Source of the DNA: an uncultured Stenotrophomonas sp.
GTDB taxonomy: Bacteria; Pseudomonadota; Gammaproteobacteria; Xanthomonadales; Xanthomonadaceae
Length of the DNA stretch: 64,000 bases
Direction of reading: 5' to 3'
Assembly (NCBI GenBank): GCA_900078405.1
Contig: FLTS01000001.1
Coordinates: 1,574,626 to 1,638,625, forward strand
A program made the translations under genes and the position numbers. This document shows, piece after piece, positions 37,837-46,172 of the stretch. Position 1 is the stretch's first letter; each line of letters begins with the position of its first letter. The notes beneath the pieces are model-generated. The model was not told where the DNA came from. It searched no databases and saw only the letters and a list, made by a program, of their open reading frames with translations.

Positions 37837-38969
37837 GCCTCCCCACCCTGGTGCTGGTCACCTCATCCTTTCCCATTGCCGCCGATGGCAGTGAGGCGGC
37901 CGGCTCCTTTGTCGCTGACCTGGCCCGGGAGCTGGCCAGGCATGTGCATGTGCGCGTGGTTGCCCCGGGGCAGCAAAGTACCCGCGAGCATTGGGCCGAA
38001 CGCGTGGAAATCCACCGCTTCGTCGCACCATCGCGCCCGCTGTCGACCTTGCGCCTGTGGCACCCCGGCGACCTGGGCTGCATTGCCCGGGTGCTGCGTG
38101 CCGGCCAGCAGGCCACTGACCAGGCTGCTGCCGGTGCGCAGCACATCGTGGCCTTGTGGGGGCTGCCCTGCGGCGAATGGGCACGCCGTGCCGCCGGCCG
38201 CCAAGGCATCGGCTATTCGGTATGGATGCTGGGCAGCGATGTCTGGTCGCTCGGGCGCATTCCGCTGCTGCGCGGCGCCTTGAGGCGGGTGATCCAGCAG
38301 GCCCGGCACGCATACGCCGATGGCTACCAACTGGCCGCCGACGCCGAGAAAATCGGCCACACTCCGGTTGCCTTCCTGCCCAGCACCCGCCGCATCGACC
38401 TGTCCGACCCCGCCCCGCCCCGCGACCAGCCGCCCTACCGGCTGTTGTTCCTGGGCCGCTGGCACCACAACAAAGGCGTGGACCTGCTGCTGGATGCGCT
38501 TGCCATGCTGGCTGAGGAGGACTGGCAGAAGATCGAACAGATCCGGATCGAAGGCGGCGGGCCACTGCATGCGCTTGTCCACCAGCGCGTCCTGGCCCTG
38601 CAACAACAGGGTCGGCCAGTCATTGCCGGGCGCTTCTTGAGCAAGCCCGAAGCCGAGGCGGCCATCGTCCACACCGATTGCCTGCTGATTCCCTCGCGCA
38701 CCGAAAGCATCCCGGTGGTGTTCTCCGATGCCATGAAGCTGGGCCGCCCGGTTGTTTCCATGCCCGTTGGCGACCTGCCACAGCTGGTCGGCACTGGTGT
38801 CGGCATCCTTGCCCGACAGGTGTCCAGCCAGGCCTTCGCCTCGGCGATCAGCACCCTGCTGCAACGCTCCGCACAAAGCTTCCCGCTGGCGGCCATGTGC
38901 GAGCGCTTTGACCTTGGCAGGACCGCCCAGGCGCTTGCCACGCCGCACCTGCCCTGCCCCCATGATTGA
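37833..38969 (+). CDS. Family 4 (GT-B) glycosyltransferase
   Basis: 378 residues. N-terminal Rossmann opening LVLVTSSFPIAADGSEAAGSF and C-terminal Glycos_transf_1 with FLGRWHHNKGVDLLLDAL, IEGGGPL, and LIPSRTESIPVVFSDAMKLGRPVV, which includes the E-x7-E type donor-binding motif. It probably adds a sugar to a lipid-linked intermediate. ATG 37833 overlaps the methyltransferase stop (ATGA). Confidence 0.87.
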   Translation: MSLPTLVLVTSSFPIAADGSEAAGSFVADLARELARHVHVRVVAPGQQSTREHWAERVEIHRFVAPSRPLSTLRLWHPGDLGCIARVLRAGQQATDQAAAGAQHIVALWGLPCGEWARRAAGRQGIGYSVWMLGSDVWSLGRIPLLRGALRRVIQQARHAYADGYQLAADAEKIGHTPVAFLPSTRRIDLSDPAPPRDQPPYRLLFLGRWHHNKGVDLLLDALAMLAEEDWQKIEQIRIEGGGPLHALVHQRVLALQQQGRPVIAGRFLSKPEAEAAIVHTDCLLIPSRTESIPVVFSDAMKLGRPVVSMPVGDLPQLVGTGVGILARQVSSQAFASAISTLLQRSAQSFPLAAMCERFDLGRTAQALATPHLPCPHD

Positions 38970-39810
38970 CCTGCAATCCTCTGCCTGGGCCGACGCACTG
39001 CGCGACGGGCTCGGTGCAACCCACCATCAGCACACAGCAGCCGGTGCAATCACCTGCTTCCAGGCCGGCCCATTCCGCTTGGCCTATCCGGATTTCTTTT
39101 CCGGCTGCAGCGGCCCGGTCGATGAGCAGACCCTGCAGCAATACCTGGCCGCAGCAGGCCAACTCAAGGCTGACCTGGTCCGCGTGCAAACCCCGCAGCT
39201 GCTGGCAAGCTCGCGCCCCCTGGCCAGCCACAGCCAGACCAGCTGCGTGATCAGCTCACTGCAGGACTGGGATGAAAGAAGCCTGGACAAGGCCCGCAGG
39301 ACAGGCAACCGGGAAAAGCGCTCGCCGTTGCTGCTGCGCCAAGGCAGGGCCGAAGATGGTCGCTACCTGCATGAGCTGTATCTGGCGACAATCCGCCGCC
39401 ATGGCGGTGCCGCACGCTATGGCCGCCAATACTTCGAATACATTGCCCCACACGCGGCCACCGTTGCCGAGCTTGATGGCCGGCCATGCGGATTTGTCTG
39501 CACCGGGGTGCGCAACCATACCGCCTACTACATGCATGGCGCCCATGCCGTGGAGGCCAGGAAGCATTACGTCTCCGACCTGCTGTTCCTGAGCATGATC
39601 CGCCAGGCCAGGGCGGCCGGCATGACCAGCTTCGACTTCCTGCCATCACCGGCCAACCAGCCCAGCCTGCTGGCCTACAAGATGCTCTGGGGGGCGGCCT
39701 CGCGTAGCTTCAGTGCTTACGATTTTGCCCTGAAACCGCTGCGTGCACGCGGGCTATTGCTGGCCATCAAGGCCTCCAACCTCATCTCGTCCTGGCGTCG
39801 CCAACGCTGA
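38962..39810 (+). CDS. FemAB/GNAT-like acyltransferase
   Basis: 282 residues. The C-terminal half has a GNAT-like pattern (ELYLATIRRHGG, YFEYIAPHA, AELDGRPCGF, MHGAH, FLSMIRQARAAGMTSFDFLPSP) like proteins of the FemAB-related/CelD acetyltransferase type in polysaccharide clusters. It may N-acylate an amino sugar made by the DegT enzyme. Its start overlaps the GT4 gene by 8 bp, and its 3' end overlaps by 29 bp the convergent FAD-enzyme gene. Confidence 0.75.
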   Translation: MIDLQSSAWADALRDGLGATHHQHTAAGAITCFQAGPFRLAYPDFFSGCSGPVDEQTLQQYLAAAGQLKADLVRVQTPQLLASSRPLASHSQTSCVISSLQDWDERSLDKARRTGNREKRSPLLLRQGRAEDGRYLHELYLATIRRHGGAARYGRQYFEYIAPHAATVAELDGRPCGFVCTGVRNHTAYYMHGAHAVEARKHYVSDLLFLSMIRQARAAGMTSFDFLPSPANQPSLLAYKMLWGAASRSFSAYDFALKPLRARGLLLAIKASNLISSWRRQR

Positions 39811-40852
39811 GCGCAAGCCGGCCGGCCAGGCGCGCGGCATCGGCACGGATGCCACGCAGGTAGCGGCTGCGGTGGTCATACACGTTGTCAAAACCGAGCA
39901 GGTGCACACCGGGCATGCCCTGCAGCTGGAAATCCGCGTTCTTCGGGATACCGTAGGCATCAACCTCCAGCCCAGCCGGCAGCAACCCCAGGCCAGGGTG
40001 ATAGCCGGTCGCCAGGATCACCGCTGCTGCCGCTTGGTGGCGCCCATCGGCCAGCAGCAGCCGGCCATTGCTGATGGCCGTGATCACCGGCAATACCGCA
40101 ACCTTGCCCGAGTCGACAAGCTTCTCGGTAGCTCCGCCCTCCATGACCGGGAACGATGCCCGCCGCAGGTTGGGTACCAGCCGCGCCTGCAGCTCTTCCC
40201 AGAAAAAGTAGGCGCATTCGCGGATCGAAGCCACAAAACCATGGCGACGGTACTGCAGGCCGGAGCGGATGCTCATCGCAGTGGGAATCGCACGGGCATC
40301 CAGTTCCAGCAACAACTGCCCGGCAGTGACCCGCTTGCCGACCACAACCACCGGCAGCTCGCCATCACGCAACCCTTCAAGCTGGCCGTAGTCGACAATG
40401 TCGGCCGCATGCAGCATCGGCAGCGAGCCGTCAGTGGCAATTTCCGGCTCGGCCGGCCGCGGCGTGGCGAAATAGCCGGTAGCCATGACCACGGCGCGGT
40501 ACGGGCCATGCCCGCCAGCGGCCGTCTCCAGCAGCCAGCCGCCGTTGCCATCCGCGCGCAGCGCATCAACCCGGCACCCGGTACGCAGCGTGCCACGCAA
40601 CTGCCTTGCCATTTCCTCCAGATGGGCCAGGTAGACCTCGGCCGGCGGCTTGCGCAGCGGGTTGCCATGCAGGGCCTGCCGGTACTGCAGCACATTGGTC
40701 CACCAGGGGCTGAGCACATGTACTCCGGAAGGTACTGCGCGCCAGGTCGCTGCCAGGGTCTTGGCCTCGAACAGCTCATAGGCCACCCTTCGCCGGTCCA
40801 GCTCCAGGCCCAGGGCGATGCCGGCCGGCCCGCCACCGATGATCGCGATCAT
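39782..40852 (-). CDS. FAD-dependent oxidoreductase, flavin monooxygenase-like
   Basis: 356 residues. GGGPAG dinucleotide loop near residues 6-11, a second one around VVVVGKRVTAGQ, and ATGYFATP and ATGYHPGLG motifs typical of FMO/thioredoxin-reductase-like monooxygenases (ATGY). Its substrate is unknown; presence in a glycan set suggests oxidation of a sugar or lipid intermediate. The start ATG 40852 overlaps the methyltransferase stop by 4 bp. Its last 29 bp overlap the convergent FemAB-like gene. Confidence 0.8.
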   Translation of the reverse strand: MIAIIGGGPAGIALGLELDRRRVAYELFEAKTLAATWRAVPSGVHVLSPWWTNVLQYRQALHGNPLRKPPAEVYLAHLEEMARQLRGTLRTGCRVDALRADGNGGWLLETAAGGHGPYRAVVMATGYFATPRPAEPEIATDGSLPMLHAADIVDYGQLEGLRDGELPVVVVGKRVTAGQLLLELDARAIPTAMSIRSGLQYRRHGFVASIRECAYFFWEELQARLVPNLRRASFPVMEGGATEKLVDSGKVAVLPVITAISNGRLLLADGRHQAAAAVILATGYHPGLGLLPAGLEVDAYGIPKNADFQLQGMPGVHLLGFDNVYDHRSRYLRGIRADAARLAGRLALSVGDARTR

Positions 40853-41601
40853 GGGGCTACTGCCACGAACCGCACTTCGGCATAGTCCCAGGGCAATATC
40901 CCGAACAATCGCCCGACCGTCACCTCCAGCCGACGCATGGCCGGCCACAGGAAACGCGGCAGCAGCCCCAGCTTGATCAACGGGGTAGCGGGAAAACGCC
41001 CGTGGCGCACCACGCTGCTCTCAACCGAGACAAAGCCGGCCTGCTGCAAAAGCCCCTTCCACTCGGCAATGCTGCGTTGCACCTTCAAGCCTTCCTCGCA
41101 ATACAACCGGCGCACCCTCGCCTGCTCGATCATCACCAGCACCGCCCCGGGCTTGAGCACGCCGCGCAGGTTCTCCAGCAAGGAACAGGCGACCGCATCA
41201 TCCACCAGATAACTCAGCACCACATAGACCACTGCCGCATCCAGGCAGGAGGAGTGCAGTGGCAAGCTGTGGCCATCGGTAAGCACAAACAGGCCACCGG
41301 CCGCACAACAGCGCTGTTGCGCATGGCGCAACAGGCCCAGTGAGATATCCACCCCCAGCACATGCTGCCCGGCCATCAGCAGCGGCAAGGCGGCACTGCC
41401 AGTGCCGGCCCCGAGGTCCAGCACCACGGCCCGCTCCACCCCGTGGGCAGCCAGGGTGCGCGCAAACACCTGGTCACGGGTACCGGCTAGGTAGGCATTC
41501 TTCAGGCCACGGCGGTCCCGTGGGTCAATCACCGCCGCATCGCGGTCCGCCCCGGCCAGCCCGTCCCAGTAACTCCGCTGCCTCTGCGCTGCATCAGTCA
41601 T
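40849..41601 (-). CDS. SAM-dependent class I methyltransferase
   Basis: 250 residues. Motif I VLDLGAGTGSAALP, then VDISLGLL and AAVVYVVLSYL. Typical Methyltransf_11 or 25 domain. It overlaps the membrane-protein gene by 8 bp and the FAD enzyme gene by 4 bp, forming the operon DegT enzyme, membrane protein, methyltransferase, FAD enzyme on the minus strand. Acceptor unknown. Confidence 0.8.
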   Translation of the reverse strand: MTDAAQRQRSYWDGLAGADRDAAVIDPRDRRGLKNAYLAGTRDQVFARTLAAHGVERAVVLDLGAGTGSAALPLLMAGQHVLGVDISLGLLRHAQQRCCAAGGLFVLTDGHSLPLHSSCLDAAVVYVVLSYLVDDAVACSLLENLRGVLKPGAVLVMIEQARVRRLYCEEGLKVQRSIAEWKGLLQQAGFVSVESSVVRHGRFPATPLIKLGLLPRFLWPAMRRLEVTVGRLFGILPWDYAEVRFVAVAP

Positions 41602-42538
41602 TGCGTGGAAAAATTCCGAGAAGTGCCGAAACCACGGCAGAAATGATTTCACCGCCCAGGAAGATGATCCGGGCCAACGCGGCCACCAGCACCAGGTGGG
41701 CCGCATCCAGGCTCACCACCGCCGGGGCAGCAACAAAAATCGCCTCGCGCACGGCAAGGCCGGCAGGAACCACAAATGCGGCCAGCGCAATGACCGACGC
41801 ACCGCCATACCATGCGCCCAAGGCCAGAGCATCGGCCAGGCTCTGCTGGCCGCCGAGCAGGCACAAAAACACCGCAAAGAAAAACACCCACTCCGCGCAC
41901 AGCATCGCCGTGCCCGACCACGCCATCGGCAACAGCGGCCCCCGCGGAAGCTCTACCCCGAGCCGGGACAGCCCCGCTGCAAGCCGGCCACGCAGCAGCC
42001 ACGCTGGCACCGTGCATCGGTGCAGGAACTCCACCATGGCCACACCCAGCACACCCAGCAGCAGCCACCACGGCGACTGCGCCACGGCCAGCAGCACCCC
42101 GGCCACCACCGCCACCGCCAGCACGTTGGTGATCAGCATCTGCCACAGGTTGGCCGCCAGGATGATCCCCGGATGCACATCCCCGGCCATCCTGCCGCTC
42201 TGGTAGAGCAGGCCCCATATCTTGCCGGGCAGGTAGCGCACCACCTGCGCCTGCAGGTACACCGCCACCGCCTTGCGCCAGTCCAGCGCCTTGCCTGAAA
42301 ACCGGCCCAGGGTCCTGACGTGGTAGGCCGCCTTGATGTAGTACATCGGCACACAGGCCAGCACCGCCAGTGCGGCCAGCCACCAGTCGATGCGCCGCAT
42401 GGCCTGCGGGAAAAGTGCCAGCTGCGGCTTGATCAGGTGGCCGATGAACAGTAATGCCGCCAGCATCAGGATGCCGGCAACGGCCAGCCGCAAACGCCGC
42501 CACAGCGATGGCCGCGCAGAACACTGCTGCTCAGGCAT
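41594..42538 (-). CDS. Flippase-like membrane protein (LPG synthase TM-region/YbhN type)
   Basis: 314 residues with about seven or eight helices. Recognisable UPF0104/AglD-like pattern: ALLFIGHLIK at start, QVVRYLPGKIWGLLYQSGRM, and VVPAGLAVREAIFVAAP near the C-terminus. The family is placed next to glycan and lipid genes and may move lipid-linked sugars across the membrane. Start ATG 42538 is 30 bp from the DegT gene; a 9-C run lies between. Confidence 0.8.
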   Translation of the reverse strand: MPEQQCSARPSLWRRLRLAVAGILMLAALLFIGHLIKPQLALFPQAMRRIDWWLAALAVLACVPMYYIKAAYHVRTLGRFSGKALDWRKAVAVYLQAQVVRYLPGKIWGLLYQSGRMAGDVHPGIILAANLWQMLITNVLAVAVVAGVLLAVAQSPWWLLLGVLGVAMVEFLHRCTVPAWLLRGRLAAGLSRLGVELPRGPLLPMAWSGTAMLCAEWVFFFAVFLCLLGGQQSLADALALGAWYGGASVIALAAFVVPAGLAVREAIFVAAPAVVSLDAAHLVLVAALARIIFLGGEIISAVVSALLGIFPRND

Positions 42539-42555
42539 CGGCTACGCTCCGGTGA

Positions 42556-42564
42556 CCCCCCCCC
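42556..42564. repeat. Homopolymer tract of nine C
   Basis: A run of nine C is placed in the short gap between the DegT aminotransferase stop and the flippase-like gene. It could slip during replication and alter spacing or translation of the downstream gene. Confidence 0.9.
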
Positions 42565-42568
42565 ACGA

Positions 42569-43735
42569 TCACCCCAGGATTTCCCGCACCGCGGTGATGA
42601 TGCGCAGCTGGTCGGCATCACTGAGCTTCGGCGACAACGGCAGGCTCACTGTCTGCCGGCCCAGCCGCATCGCATGCGGGAACTGCTCCGGGGCCCAGCC
42701 AAAACGCTGCTGGTAGTAAGGATGCTCAGGCAGGGAAAGGTAATGCACACCGGTACCGATGCGCCGGGCATTCATGGCATCCAGGAAGGCATCACGGCTG
42801 ATGCCGCAACGCGCCTCGTCCAGCATCAGGGTAAACAGGTGGTAGGCATGGCGGGTGCCCGCCTCCGGTGCCGCCGGCAGGTCAACCGGCAGGTCGGCAA
42901 ATGCCTGCATGTAGCGGCCCCACAACTGTTCGCGCCGCTGCCAACTGGGCTCCACCCGTGCCAATTGGTGGATACCAATGGCTGCCTGCAGGTCCATCAT
43001 GTTGTATTTGAAACCGGCCTCCACCACCTGGTAATGCTTATAACCGGCGTCACCGAAGCGGTGCCAGGCGTCCTTGCTCATGCCGTGCAGGGCCAGCACC
43101 CGCGCCCGCGCGGCAAGCTCTTCGCTGCGGCTGATGACCATGCCACCTTCGCCGGTGGTGATGTTCTTGGTGGCATAAAAGCTGAAACAACCAAAATCAC
43201 CGAAAGTGCCCGCCTTGCGTCCGTGGTATTCGGTTTCGATCGCGTGCGCGCAGTCTTCTATGACAACCAACCCATGCCGACTGGCGATGGCCATGATTGC
43301 ATCCATATCGCACGGCCGGCCGGCAAAATGCACCATCAGAATCGCGCGAGTGCGCGGCGTAATTGCGGCCTCTATGGCTGCAGGGTCGATACATTGCGAG
43401 ACTGGATCCACATCAGCCAGAGTCGGCGTCAAGCCGGCATGAATAATGGAATTCACGCTGGCACAGAACGTCAAAGGCGTGGTAATGACCTCATCACCCG
43501 GCTCAAGTCCTGCAGCCACCATGCTGATATGCAATGCAGCGGTGCAGGAGTTTACTGCAGCCACCCGTCCGGGCGAAACCGCCTGATATGCGGAAAAATC
43601 ACGCTCGAACTGCGCAACACGCGGCCCGGTGCCCAACCAACCGGATTGCATGCAGGCCACGACCTCATCAATCTCGGCCTGCTCAATCAGGGGAGCGCCA
43701 AAAACAATGAATTTTTCTTCAGTTTCAGGAAGCAT
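42569..43735 (-). CDS. DegT/DnrJ/EryC1-family PLP aminotransferase
   Basis: 388 residues. Type I fold sugar aminotransferase: GWLGTGPRVAQFERDF, DCAHAIE, FGCFSFYATKNITTGEGG with the PLP lysine at residue 190, and a C-terminal LPEHPYYQQRF. It probably makes a 4-amino or 3-amino sugar nucleotide for the glycan. It stands upstream of the membrane protein, methyltransferase and FAD-enzyme genes in one direction; the preceding pilin gene is 112 bp upstream. Which sugar it makes is not known. Confidence 0.88.
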   Translation of the reverse strand: MLPETEEKFIVFGAPLIEQAEIDEVVACMQSGWLGTGPRVAQFERDFSAYQAVSPGRVAAVNSCTAALHISMVAAGLEPGDEVITTPLTFCASVNSIIHAGLTPTLADVDPVSQCIDPAAIEAAITPRTRAILMVHFAGRPCDMDAIMAIASRHGLVVIEDCAHAIETEYHGRKAGTFGDFGCFSFYATKNITTGEGGMVISRSEELAARARVLALHGMSKDAWHRFGDAGYKHYQVVEAGFKYNMMDLQAAIGIHQLARVEPSWQRREQLWGRYMQAFADLPVDLPAAPEAGTRHAYHLFTLMLDEARCGISRDAFLDAMNARRIGTGVHYLSLPEHPYYQQRFGWAPEQFPHAMRLGRQTVSLPLSPKLSDADQLRIITAVREILG

Positions 43736-43847
43736 GGACCACGATCATCATTAAAATTTAATTTTCCGCAACGAACAAGACACAAGAATATCATCTGGAA
43801 AATATCACCCGACGGCCCTCCTGCCTCCTTCGATATTCACTCACGAC

Positions 43848-44207
43848 TTAAAGCAGCTTGCACTGCGCGCTGCCGGTATCGCATTCGACATTCTGTTTAA
43901 GGGCCGAATTCCCCTTGACCGGCGAGGTGAATGTCACCGGTCGCGGCGTGGCGAAATCACTCGTTTTCAAACCCAGGTCAGTATTCGAATCACAAGCCAC
44001 CGGCGCATAGACCGGCGGCAAGACGTAGTTCGCCAACTCAGCCACGGCCGTACTCATGTACGCCCGCGCCTCCCCCAGGCAGGCGGCGTTGGCCGAACGC
44101 TGAGTGTAGTTGCGGTATTGCGGCAGCGCGATGGCCGCCAAGATAGCGATGATGGCCACCACGATCATCAACTCAATCAAGGTGAAGCCTTTGGCACGGT
44201 GATTCAT
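43848..44207 (-). CDS. Type IV major-type pilin 1
   Basis: 119 residues with a short leader MNHRAKG and the prepilin cleavage and N-methylation site G|FTLIELM, followed by a 25-residue hydrophobic helix ([17 protein letters not shown]). The C-terminal part carries Cys in [10 protein letters not shown], which can form the D-region disulfide. It is highly similar in the helix to the second pilin of this locus, differing mainly in the head. ATG 44207 has a strong GGAGGGGAG site. A sigma-54-like promoter precedes it, fitting control by PilR. Confidence 0.9.
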   Translation of the reverse strand: MNHRAKGFTLIELMIVVAIIAILAAIALPQYRNYTQRSANAACLGEARAYMSTAVAELANYVLPPVYAPVACDSNTDLGLKTSDFATPRPVTFTSPVKGNSALKQNVECDTGSAQCKLL

Positions 44208-44250
44208 CTCCCCTCCCACTTAATTTATCTCGGCCCTAGCTTAAGAAGAA

Positions 44251-44267
44251 AGCACAAACTATGCCAA
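44251..44267 (-). promoter_or_regulatory. Sigma-54-type promoter of pilin 1
   Basis: On the minus strand TTGGCATAGTTTGTGCT shows the GG and GC doublets at the -24/-12 spacing of RpoN promoters, 44 bp upstream of the pilin ATG. The match is weaker than at the second pilin gene. Confidence 0.65.
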
Positions 44268-44295
44268 CCTTGCCTCGAAAAACGAGTTGGACCCC

Positions 44296-46167
44296 TCATT
44301 TCTCCTCATTGCCCACAGTGTTCGCCGCGTTGTACCTGGCCAAACCCAGCCGTTCAACGGCCTCTGCCAGATCCGGCTTGCCCAACGCGCGCAGATCGGC
44401 GCCAAGTCGCCACGGGAATGGATCATCAGGCGGAACGGTTTCGACAGCCTTGAGAAAATAAGGAAGGGCCTGATCCGGCTCCGCCAGGTCGTTCAGAATG
44501 GCGCCACCGATCGACATGAATGTAGAACGGTCAGGACCGCTCCTCTGGGCCAAAGTCGCTAGCGCAATCAACACCTGCTGCTCGTTCAACCTGACACCCA
44601 GGCCCGCGTAATGCGTGAGAATCATCGGCGCGCGACCGTTGTCCCAGCTCATGCGGGCAACGCTTAGCCTGCGCTGGAAGCCCTCCCAATCCTGCGAGCT
44701 TGCATCGCCGCGAAGCGTCTTCAGGACGAGCAGAAGAGCATAGCTGTTGAGTGTGTCGGGAGAGGAGGCAACCCCTGAAGTGCAGGCCTGGATGGCCTCG
44801 TCCAGCCGGGGGTTGTTTGGCACCACTTCCCCCCCTGCCTTGAACAGCGATGAACACAACTGGACCCAAGCACGGGGAGACTGCGGAGCCGCTTCCGTAC
44901 CAGCCCGGGCCATCGTCAAGGTACTCCGCCAGTCATGGGCCCGCAGTACCGTGGCGCCGCCCAGAGTCACGAGTAGAATCGCACATGCAACTGCCTGTAT
45001 GCGGGGAGAAAAGCGCAAACGTTCGCATGCACAAGCAAGTAGACTGCCCACAGCCAATACCGCGCCAATAAGTGCGAAATAGTTGCGATGCTCGTAGGCC
45101 AGTTCCAGCCCCACCACATTACTGGCAACGAAGTGGGCACTGAAGAAAAGGAATATACCCAGCGCAAACAGCGGCTGGCGGTTACGCAAGTGCCAGGCTA
45201 TAGCCAAAATAACAACGATCAGCGTGATGGCAGGCATCGTCGTCCACGGCTGCAGCAATCCACGGGAGGGCTGCACCCAGTCGTAGTAGAACGGCATGTG
45301 CTGCGGCAACGGCAGCACAATCTGCCACAGGTACAGGCACAGCAATCTGGCCTGGGTCAGCAGCCGTTCCAGCGTGGAAAAATCACGGCCCGAATATGCC
45401 TCCCAGGACCAATAGTGCGGAACGACCCAAAACAGATAGGCCGCAACACCCGCCAGCGTGGCGATGAGATAGCCACGCCGCAGAAATTTGGCCAAGCGCG
45501 CATTGACTGCGCCAAAACGCAACACGGTCAACTCAAGGGCCAAGGTGTAAGCGGGAAGAAGAACGGAATCCTCCTTGCACCCCATCGCTGCCGCCCACGA
45601 CAGCACCATAAGTAACATGCCCGTTCGGCCCGAGCGCCCCTCAACCTGCGCCTGTCGTGCCTTCAAGTAAGCCAGCAACGCCAACACCAAGAACAGCGTG
45701 CCCATAGTCTGCAACCGCTGTACCGCGTACAGCACGGAAGACACCAGCAAGGGATGTGCCGCCCACGCCAAGGCGAGCGCAGGAGCAACCCACATCACCC
45801 GTCTAGACGGGATGCCTACAATCAGCAGCAGACTTCGGAAAAACCATGCCAGTACACAGGCAGTAATTGCATGGATGACGATGTTGGTGACCTTGAAGGT
45901 TGCCGGGTCTGCACCGCCAGCGCGCCAGAAATCCAATGCAAATGTAAGGGTGGGCAACCCACGCATATAGCCTGAAATTTGGGGTGTGGCGATGATTTCA
46001 AGCAAGGCTGCGGCACTCAGCCGGGACAGATGAATATCACTATTGTTGACGATGTTCGGAAAGTCGTCGAACACGAACTCACCCGGAAGACCCGGCATGA
46101 ACAGCAACCCGGCGAGCAAGGCAACAACCAAGCTGACGAGCAGGAACCGATGAGTGGTTGCAGGCAT
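44296..46167 (-). CDS. TMTC-like GT-C membrane glycosyltransferase with C-terminal TPR-like region (copy A)
   Basis: 623 residues with about 11-12 membrane helices, then a soluble C-terminal third with helical repeat character. Early GEFVFDDFPNI (residues 29-39) gives the catalytic Asp pair on the first outside loop. The HPLLVSSVLYAVQRLQT and MGCKEDSVLLPAYTLALE motifs match the eukaryotic TMTC/DUF1736-type O-mannosyltransferases. It is a paralogue of the preceding gene (5 bp apart) and stands directly upstream of pilin 1. It may glycosylate pilin outside the cytoplasm; the acceptor is inferred. A TfpW-like role is an alternative. Confidence 0.7.
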   Translation of the reverse strand: MPATTHRFLLVSLVVALLAGLLFMPGLPGEFVFDDFPNIVNNSDIHLSRLSAAALLEIIATPQISGYMRGLPTLTFALDFWRAGGADPATFKVTNIVIHAITACVLAWFFRSLLLIVGIPSRRVMWVAPALALAWAAHPLLVSSVLYAVQRLQTMGTLFLVLALLAYLKARQAQVEGRSGRTGMLLMVLSWAAAMGCKEDSVLLPAYTLALELTVLRFGAVNARLAKFLRRGYLIATLAGVAAYLFWVVPHYWSWEAYSGRDFSTLERLLTQARLLCLYLWQIVLPLPQHMPFYYDWVQPSRGLLQPWTTMPAITLIVVILAIAWHLRNRQPLFALGIFLFFSAHFVASNVVGLELAYEHRNYFALIGAVLAVGSLLACACERLRFSPRIQAVACAILLVTLGGATVLRAHDWRSTLTMARAGTEAAPQSPRAWVQLCSSLFKAGGEVVPNNPRLDEAIQACTSGVASSPDTLNSYALLLVLKTLRGDASSQDWEGFQRRLSVARMSWDNGRAPMILTHYAGLGVRLNEQQVLIALATLAQRSGPDRSTFMSIGGAILNDLAEPDQALPYFLKAVETVPPDDPFPWRLGADLRALGKPDLAEAVERLGLARYNAANTVGNEEK

Positions 46168-46172
46168 GTGTA

